A stretch of DNA of 22,503 nt from a virus. A program made the position numbers and the translations under genes. Where the stretch lies: IMG/VR virus record IMGVR_UViG_3300025660_000029, positions 1-22,503 of that record. One strand, 5' to 3'. Below are positions 15,884 to 22,503 of the stretch, piece by piece (position 1 is the first letter of the stretch; every line of letters starts with the position of its first letter). A model generated the notes under the pieces. The model saw only the letters and a program-made list of their open reading frames with translations, did no database searches and had not been told where the DNA came from.

Positions 15884-18800
15884 ATGGGATTCTCCTTCGA
15901 CGGTTTCGTACTACGGCCTCCCCGCATCTCGCCGGTCAACTCCAAGTACACGGGCGAGCCGGACAACGGCGTGATCCGTGTCCCGATGGAAGTCCCCCCG
16001 GTGTACGACATCAGCGGGACTTCGCCGGACTTCATCGACGCTTACGCCGATCAGTACAGGGCCGCCGTCCTGGATGGCCCTGGCTCAAGCCCGCAGGAGT
16101 ACCTGTTCTGGGCTCAGAACACGGCGCAGCTTGCTGTGGCCGATGATCCTAGCTGGTGGACGGAACTCGGACAGGGAACCTTCCCGGCTGGCAGCCTCTC
16201 GGTTCTGGACACGACACCGGCTCCACAGAAACCGCCCCTGAAGGGCGCTGGGTGGTTCTATGACGGCACGAGTAGGGTTGTCGTTGCGGATGACGGCGGG
16301 CGTAGCCTGGGGGCTATCCTGTGGCTTGTGGTGGCCCGTGGGGACGTAGACGACTACGACGATGAGGGCTGGGTAGACCCGGATAACCCTGCCTCCCCTC
16401 GTGCGGGAGATAACCCGTACCTGGCCTTTGAGATCGCCACGGGGGATCAGAACCCTGTGGCTGGGACGGCGGACCTGACAGCGGCGCAGTTGACGCTGCT
16501 GGACGGTGGCCTTTCGCAAGAGCGTGGTGACCAGATCATGGGCGTCCGGTACACGGTCGGCACCGTCAAGATGTGGTGGACCCGCAACGACCGCTACGAG
16601 ACCCGGTTCGGGTGGAGCGACACCACTCAGCGGTGGGAACCCTACAAGGGTTCGTCGCCACGGGACCTGGGGCGGCTGTACCTCGACCAGACCTACAAGA
16701 TGGACCCCAAGGTGGCGAACCTGCCGGTGAACTCGGAGCTTCCGGGTACGTCGGTGGTGGACGCCTACGCCATGATCCGCCTGGGTCCGTCCCCGAGCCT
16801 TGCCCTGCCGGTGGAGGACATCGTTGTCCGGCCCAACACGGAGGTGGCGGGTGGGTTCGACTTCACCGCTTACCCGGACTTCAACGCTGTTATGGGGCAG
16901 ACCAACGGCATCCTGGAGTTCAACCCGAGCTTCGCCGAGCAGCACGCAGGCAAGACGGTCTGGTACTGCTTCAAGACCTTCACAGAGACCGATGAGGGCC
17001 TCGTGGGGCAGCTTCTGGACGCCCTCACGGATCCTCTGTTCCTTTCGCCGATCCCCGGGCCGACGGACAGGCCCCTGCTTCGGTTGGGGAACCGCACGTA
17101 CCTGACGCCGACGCTCTTGGACACCGACGCTGACCAGGACGCTCACGGGGATCCCGCAGAGGGTGAGGTGTCCGTGTCGCTGTCCACTGGCCGCATCCGG
17201 TTGGCCCCTGGCGACATGGCCAAGTCCGACCCGGACGATGCGGCGGCCTTCGACAAGCATTTCTTCGGCGAGGACGTCATCTATGACGGGGTGGCCCTCA
17301 ATCAGGTGCCGCAGCCCACGAAGGCCCCGGTGCAGCTTGTGGACGACGCAGGCGTGCCCTCAACGGCAGGCTCAGGGGACCTGTTCATCCCGCTGGCGGT
17401 GACGCTGCCCAACGACAACTACTCCACCGACCTGACCCGCAGAGGGCTGGGTGTCTCTGGCATCATCAACGCCCCGGACGAGACGGGGGCGCTTCCCATC
17501 TCCCCGGGCACAGTCCCGGGCATCCGGCCTGGTGGCGACACGCTGACAGGCGTTTGGACGGGGATGGTGCGGCAGGTTGAGGACGGTGTCGGTGACACCA
17601 TCATCTTCGCCACGCAGAGTGCGGCACAGATCCTTGTCGTAGATCGGGAGCAGGATCTCCCTGATCGATCCTACAAGGTGGCGAAGGGGACGGCTTACGT
17701 GTCCCGGCAGGCCCACGGTGCGGGCACACTGTCCAAGGTCCAGTTGAGCCGTGACGACTTGCGGGACTGGGACGGCGAGGCCGTCTACTTCTTGCAGGCG
17801 TCGCTGACGCCCGCCACGTACACGAGGCTGCCCCGTGTGCTTTCCCGGAACCGGGATCTGTTCCGGTTCGATGGCACCGAGATCCTGTACTTCAACGTCG
17901 ACACCGTTGACTACACCTGGCTGGCCTCGGCCCTTCCGGCGGCGTCCTTCTACACGCCGGATCAGGTAGCGGCGAGCATCAACACGGCGATCACCGGCAC
18001 GGGTAGCGCCTACGCCTTGAATGGCCGCCTCGTCATCGAGGGCGACGACACTGTGGAGATCGGCTGGGGCACCGCCACGGACAAGGATCTCTCCGGGGCA
18101 GCCATCCTGGGCTTCATGCCTGGTTGGCGTGTCCAGGATGGCACTACCAACTGGCTGACGGACTCCGGGGTCTCCTTGGGGCTCAACCGCAGCCCGGTGA
18201 ACATGGCGAGGACGAACGCCACGCCGGACCTGGCCGCATCTGACAGGATGGAGGACAGGACACTCACAAAGAACATCCAGGCGACACCGTTCTTTTTCTT
18301 GGACGCTCCGCCCTTGCAGGACGTGGCCGGGATCGATGACGGGGTGTTCTTCAACCTCCAGTCCATGATCACTGAGGGAGAGAGCGTCACCATCGTGAAC
18401 CGCCCTCTCCAGCACTACTCCGACATCATCCACCGCTTCGGGCAGCGGAAGTTCGACTGGGTGGATGACGACTCCATCGAGGGCAACGTGGAGAGGTCCA
18501 CGTCCGTTCTCGGGTTCGGGTTCAGCAACATCGTGCCTGAGTCGATGCTTGGCGCACCTGGCATCGGCGGTGGGTTCCTGATCTCCCCCGACGGGGGCCC
18601 CTCTGTGTTCCAAGACTCAGACACAGATTACGTGCTCCCGGACGACGGCATCTCCGGGCAGGCCATCCTGGTGGAACGGTTCGGAGCCCGTGCCATGTCG
18701 GGCGCTCAGGGCGCTATGACGGCGGGGAGCACCACGTTCTCAGACCCCGACGGGGACTTCACGAACGTGCAGCCTGGATACCGCCTGAAGGTGCTGTCCG

Positions 18801-21800
18801 GGGACAACGCCGGGTCCTACGTGGTGGCCGAAGTGCTGACGGGCACCAGCCTGCGGGTGAGTCCGGCGGCCCTGGCTACGACAAGTACCCCGGTCGTCTG
18901 GTCCTTGTACGAGGGCTACACCCGTGACGTGTACGACCCCTCGCTGGCGGCGGACTTCGTGTACCAGACCTTCAACCACCTCCCCGAGGAGCCCTTCCAG
19001 GTGCGGCTCCTGTCCCCGTTGGGGGATGTGCCGACCGACCAGGTGAACAACCGCCTCAAGGCCAACATGGAGGGGGCCCTGGAGAGTGGGCGGCCCATCG
19101 AACTCCGCTACGGCCTGACAGTGGCAACCTCGACCAACACGGCGAGCCTCACTCCTCTGACACAGGCGGAGCTTGGCCCCGTGGCGAACAACAGCCTGGA
19201 GGTGCCGGACACGGGATCGACCAGGTTCACGACCGAGAAGTTCTCCATCCGGGTGGGCACCGAGTCCTACTACCACGGGGCACTCTTGACAGGGGTGGCC
19301 TCGTTTAGTGCCGACCCGGGCGGCGGTTCTGGCATCGAGTACCTCACAGCGGCAGGCAGTGACGGTGACATCGGGCTCCTGAAATTCGGGTCAAACGTCC
19401 TGGTGTCGTATGCCACAGCGCCCGTCTGGTACGTGGAGGAGTTCTCTGACCCCTCTGACCTGACGGCCCTGGCTGCTGAGTACAACCCCAACACGGGCTA
19501 CCTCAACCTCCCAGAGGCGGACGTGACGGCCTGGGCAGGCACACGGGCCTACTTCGTGGAGCGGATGATCACGGAGGGCCGTGAGGACGTGTCCCTGTCA
19601 CCGCAGGTCGGCACTTTCGCCTTCAACAGCCCCGTCCCCGAGGGCTGCGCCGTGGAAGCGCAGTACTGGCGGGCGGACCTGGAAGGCCGCAAGGTCGGCG
19701 ACGAGGTCGTGGAGTTCCTGCCCGTCCCCGTCCGCAACGAGGCGGCCCAGCGGGTGTCCGACAAGGTATTCTACTTCAACACCACTCAGAACACGGTGCT
19801 CCAGGCCATTGATCCCATCGTCTACTTGGGGCCGGTGCAGCAGAACTTCGGGACGCAGGACTGCATCATCGACTTCCCGACTGACATGGCCGGGGTGGGG
19901 CGGATCACGTTCCTGGCGCAGACCATCCCGGCCCACGTCGACGTCATGGTGTCCTACTGGGTCTTCGAGGCTCAGGGCGGCGAACGGGCCTACGAGACCA
20001 GCCAGAAGCCGGTTTACAGGCCGCCCTTCTTCATCAAGGAGAACCTCGACCGCTTCGGCCTCCGGGGTGATAGGACGGCGGACTTCGTAGCGGGACAGTT
20101 GCTCCGGTTCGGTGAGGACTGTTTCTACGTCCGGGCCGTGGACTACTGGCCGGACGACGACATCACCGGCATCGACATCTTCCCGTCGACCGTCACTGAG
20201 GTAGGCACGAGGGCCCCGGCGAACGACGTCATCTCCGTGATGACCTTGGACCCCGTGACCACCATCGTGGACCCGGACGGAACTCCCGTGGCTACGACCG
20301 CCCCGGCAGGCTTCATGTTCCCCGTGGACCTGGCGACGTTCCCCTTTGAGCCTGTCAGCAAGGGCCAGAAGGCCATCACGTTCACCGGAGACCTGACGTC
20401 CTTTGCCATCCCGGGCCACATCTTTGAGATCGGGGGCTACCCCTTCACCATCTCGGAGGTGGGCCTCAACGATGACGGCACACGCACGAAGGTTTCGGTG
20501 ACCGCTGGGTTCCAGGCGGCGTTCGACGTGTCTAACAGCCCGACGGTGAAGCTCTCCTACCGGCCCATCTACGCCCCGGACACCAGAGACATTCTGGGGT
20601 TGGGTGCCTTGCTGGAGAGTGAGGAGTCTGAGCTTGTCGTATATGGGGAGAGCAGCGGTGGCGTGACACAGCCAGGACGCACTTTGCGTCCTACGGTTGA
20701 CTACGAGATAGAGCCCAGCACGGGTAACGTAAAGCTGCTGGACCCGATGCAGGCGGCCCTACAGCCTGGGCAAAGCCTGTCCCTGTCTTACACACAGGTC
20801 CGTACCTTGCAGCCCTTCCTCAAGGATGGGGTGGTGGCCTTCCCACGGTACAGCGCCGACTTCCTGCACACGATCCTGCCGGATGAGTCCAACGGGCTCC
20901 TCGGTGGCCGGGTGACCGGGACCTACACGTTCCGTAGCCCCGACACCTTCTACTTCAGGATCCTCACGCTGCCCAGCTTCCTGGTTGAGGCGGCGGGAGA
21001 AGCGGTAGATGACATCACGGCCAAGCGTCCTGCGGGCGGAGCAATCCAGCCCCCTGCGGGTGGGGATGAGAACTGGGAGAAGGGACGGCTGGGCCTGGCA
21101 GGAGAGCGCCGCCACCTGATGGACAAGGATCGGGCGGCCCGGACGTTCCTCGACTTCTACAACAGCAACATCGTGGCGTTTGAGCAGGTTGGGGAGACCA
21201 TCAACGGTGAGTTCGTGGGGGACAGGGACGGCAAGTTCCGGTTCTTCGTGGGCCACGGCAAGGATGTCCCGACTCCGGGCTACGAGAACCCGATCACAGG
21301 CGCTCTGACACCCCGAAACGTCTGGTCGGAGGTGTTCAACGAGGCCAACCCGAACCTCGACCTCTGGTTCATCGAGGACGACTACGTTGTCTCCCCGGCG
21401 AGCACGACGATGGTGAGCGGGGTCCTCCAGGGTTGGATGCCGGACTCGGACGACCTGGAAGCCTTGATGGTTCGTCAGGGGGCGCTCGTCCAGAACGACG
21501 TGGACGACGTCGTCATGACCCGAACGGGCAAGCCGGACGTGAAGTTCATCCCGGGGCTCCCGCCTCGGTTCTTCGCACGGGCTCAGGGCGAGTTCGCCCT
21601 CATGTCCGACCAGCACAGGTTCTCCCGCCTGTACCCCACTCTGACACGGGCCTTCATGCTGACCGGCCCTGGTGTGGGAGCGGACCCCGAGAACGGCGAC
21701 AACGGCGTGTACACTTGGGGTAGGCTCATTGACGGGGAGTTCCGCCGGAGCAAAGGGAGCACCATTGCTCAGTTGTACAACCCGGTGGTCGAGGACATCA

Positions 21801-22503
21801 CCGGGGTCTCGACGGCATCCCTGTCCAACAGGTACGCCCGTGGCCGTGTGTGGGGCTACTTCCCGGACGGCATCCCCGCAGGGATGTTCGACAGCGGCGC
21901 ATCCCCGCTCATCACACAGCCCTGCATCGTGGCGTTCCCCGCCCCGCTGGGTGAGGTGCCCGTGGACCCGCAGACGGGCTACCCGGACGACACACAGCTA
22001 CTCTCACAGGGCCTCGGGGGCGAGGTTGTGGACGCCGCCTCCGGTGACCCTGACCTGGTCGTGCCTGGTTTCCGTGAGGGGGATCAGATCCGTTGGGGCC
22101 AGCCGGACGGCGGCCTCTACGAGGTGTACTACCAAGACACCATCGACATCTTCGGCACTCCTGTCCTGACGGGCGTGTTCGTAAGCCAGGTGCTGTACGG
22201 GTGCGTGATCACCCTGGCGGACAACACAGGGTCTCCGATCACTAATGAGAACCGGGTGCTGATCGGGATCACGCCGGACTCGGGCATCCCGCTCCATCAG
22301 TTCCCGGTCGAGCGTGGGGACACCGTCTACGTGGGGCCGTCCCTGGGTTCACAGACTGCTGGGCCTGGAGCCCCCACGGCTTCCCCGACGTTCGATACGA
22401 TCCAGACCATGTCGGAGGGCTTTGATACCTTCCGGGACGGATTCGACTTCGACGTCAAGGAGGACGGGCGGATCGTGGACAAGACGCTCCCCTCCTTCAA
22501 GGA
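15884..22503 (+). CDS. Giant modular baseplate/fibre structural protein (3' partial)
   Basis: One frame runs from ATG 15884, one base after the previous stop, to the right edge with no stop: at least 2206 residues. I read it codon by codon and rechecked the frame near 16022, 18002, 19082, 20042, 20642, 21662 and 22442. The chain is rich in Asp, Gly, Pro, Thr and aromatic residues and looks beta-rich throughout, with no signal peptide, membrane span or catalytic motif that I recognise. Two small modules recur. One is a T-G-strand unit: TNGILEF (~340), STGRIRL (~435), NTGYLNL (~1204), STGNVKL (~1613). The other is a D-F-x-x-pG unit near 958 (GDFTNVQPGYRLKVLSGDNAG), 1400 and 1503. Order after hub and spike, size and repeats suggest a large baseplate-periphery, wedge-associated or fibre protein (inference). 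The visible end is acidic and repetitive (EGFDTFRDGFDFDVKEDG). The true C-terminus lies outside the window. Confidence 0.88.
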   Translation, partial: MGFSFDGFVLRPPRISPVNSKYTGEPDNGVIRVPMEVPPVYDISGTSPDFIDAYADQYRAAVLDGPGSSPQEYLFWAQNTAQLAVADDPSWWTELGQGTFPAGSLSVLDTTPAPQKPPLKGAGWFYDGTSRVVVADDGGRSLGAILWLVVARGDVDDYDDEGWVDPDNPASPRAGDNPYLAFEIATGDQNPVAGTADLTAAQLTLLDGGLSQERGDQIMGVRYTVGTVKMWWTRNDRYETRFGWSDTTQRWEPYKGSSPRDLGRLYLDQTYKMDPKVANLPVNSELPGTSVVDAYAMIRLGPSPSLALPVEDIVVRPNTEVAGGFDFTAYPDFNAVMGQTNGILEFNPSFAEQHAGKTVWYCFKTFTETDEGLVGQLLDALTDPLFLSPIPGPTDRPLLRLGNRTYLTPTLLDTDADQDAHGDPAEGEVSVSLSTGRIRLAPGDMAKSDPDDAAAFDKHFFGEDVIYDGVALNQVPQPTKAPVQLVDDAGVPSTAGSGDLFIPLAVTLPNDNYSTDLTRRGLGVSGIINAPDETGALPISPGTVPGIRPGGDTLTGVWTGMVRQVEDGVGDTIIFATQSAAQILVVDREQDLPDRSYKVAKGTAYVSRQAHGAGTLSKVQLSRDDLRDWDGEAVYFLQASLTPATYTRLPRVLSRNRDLFRFDGTEILYFNVDTVDYTWLASALPAASFYTPDQVAASINTAITGTGSAYALNGRLVIEGDDTVEIGWGTATDKDLSGAAILGFMPGWRVQDGTTNWLTDSGVSLGLNRSPVNMARTNATPDLAASDRMEDRTLTKNIQATPFFFLDAPPLQDVAGIDDGVFFNLQSMITEGESVTIVNRPLQHYSDIIHRFGQRKFDWVDDDSIEGNVERSTSVLGFGFSNIVPESMLGAPGIGGGFLISPDGGPSVFQDSDTDYVLPDDGISGQAILVERFGARAMSGAQGAMTAGSTTFSDPDGDFTNVQPGYRLKVLSGDNAGSYVVAEVLTGTSLRVSPAALATTSTPVVWSLYEGYTRDVYDPSLAADFVYQTFNHLPEEPFQVRLLSPLGDVPTDQVNNRLKANMEGALESGRPIELRYGLTVATSTNTASLTPLTQAELGPVANNSLEVPDTGSTRFTTEKFSIRVGTESYYHGALLTGVASFSADPGGGSGIEYLTAAGSDGDIGLLKFGSNVLVSYATAPVWYVEEFSDPSDLTALAAEYNPNTGYLNLPEADVTAWAGTRAYFVERMITEGREDVSLSPQVGTFAFNSPVPEGCAVEAQYWRADLEGRKVGDEVVEFLPVPVRNEAAQRVSDKVFYFNTTQNTVLQAIDPIVYLGPVQQNFGTQDCIIDFPTDMAGVGRITFLAQTIPAHVDVMVSYWVFEAQGGERAYETSQKPVYRPPFFIKENLDRFGLRGDRTADFVAGQLLRFGEDCFYVRAVDYWPDDDITGIDIFPSTVTEVGTRAPANDVISVMTLDPVTTIVDPDGTPVATTAPAGFMFPVDLATFPFEPVSKGQKAITFTGDLTSFAIPGHIFEIGGYPFTISEVGLNDDGTRTKVSVTAGFQAAFDVSNSPTVKLSYRPIYAPDTRDILGLGALLESEESELVVYGESSGGVTQPGRTLRPTVDYEIEPSTGNVKLLDPMQAALQPGQSLSLSYTQVRTLQPFLKDGVVAFPRYSADFLHTILPDESNGLLGGRVTGTYTFRSPDTFYFRILTLPSFLVEAAGEAVDDITAKRPAGGAIQPPAGGDENWEKGRLGLAGERRHLMDKDRAARTFLDFYNSNIVAFEQVGETINGEFVGDRDGKFRFFVGHGKDVPTPGYENPITGALTPRNVWSEVFNEANPNLDLWFIEDDYVVSPASTTMVSGVLQGWMPDSDDLEALMVRQGALVQNDVDDVVMTRTGKPDVKFIPGLPPRFFARAQGEFALMSDQHRFSRLYPTLTRAFMLTGPGVGADPENGDNGVYTWGRLIDGEFRRSKGSTIAQLYNPVVEDITGVSTASLSNRYARGRVWGYFPDGIPAGMFDSGASPLITQPCIVAFPAPLGEVPVDPQTGYPDDTQLLSQGLGGEVVDAASGDPDLVVPGFREGDQIRWGQPDGGLYEVYYQDTIDIFGTPVLTGVFVSQVLYGCVITLADNTGSPITNENRVLIGITPDSGIPLHQFPVERGDTVYVGPSLGSQTAGPGAPTASPTFDTIQTMSEGFDTFRDGFDFDVKEDGRIVDKTLPSFK

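Noticed and set aside
1-22503. A defence system, CRISPR array, integrase or attachment site
   Set aside because: No array-like repeats, no recombinase motifs and no intergenic space. All genes except the HNH fit a tail/baseplate module.

Overview
The window is a dense, one-directional block of tail and baseplate genes from a large tailed phage, or less likely a prophage. It is probably contractile (myovirus-like). All genes I accept lie on the + strand and adjoin with 3-base gaps or 1- to 4-base overlaps. The only real gap is 31 bases. Base composition is GC-rich (63% in one hub stretch I counted), which suggests a high-GC bacterial host that I cannot name. I see no tRNA, CRISPR array, promoter or convincing terminator.

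Layout. Bases 1-1152 hold the 3' part of a charged protein just upstream of the tape measure gene, where tail assembly chaperones often lie. Bases 1156-4701 encode a 1181-residue tape-measure-like protein. Bases 4705-5472 and 5469-6779 encode two tandem paralogues that share a core domain; by position and pairing they may play the part that gp48 and gp54 (tail tube initiators) play in phage T4. Bases 6779-12007 encode a 1742-residue baseplate hub-like protein. It has an M15-type zinc peptidase domain spliced into its N-terminal part and about 930 unexplained residues after the hub fold. Bases 12007-14433 encode a gp5/VgrG-like central spike with an N-terminal OB-like barrel and beta-helix-like C-terminal parts, but no visible lysozyme. 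Bases 14465-15274 hold an HNH endonuclease gene of clearly lower GC (about 50%), probably a mobile freestanding homing-type gene. Bases 15274-15882 encode a hydrophobic 202-residue protein built from three imperfect repeats. From 15884 to the window end one unbroken reading frame of at least 2206 codons encodes a giant, beta-rich, modular structural protein.

How they fit together. The tape measure sets tail length, the paralogue pair would join tube to hub, and the hub and spike form the piercing tip. The peptidase in the hub would trim peptidoglycan peptides during injection. The giant protein probably belongs to the baseplate periphery or a fibre. The nested stops and starts suggest translational coupling within one late operon. 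The HNH gene is the one clear outsider.

The most unusual points are the peptidase-in-hub architecture with a giant C-terminal extension, the very large terminal frame, the threefold-repeat hydrophobic protein, and a strong preference for codons ending in A before CAG or GG (an ACAG context effect).
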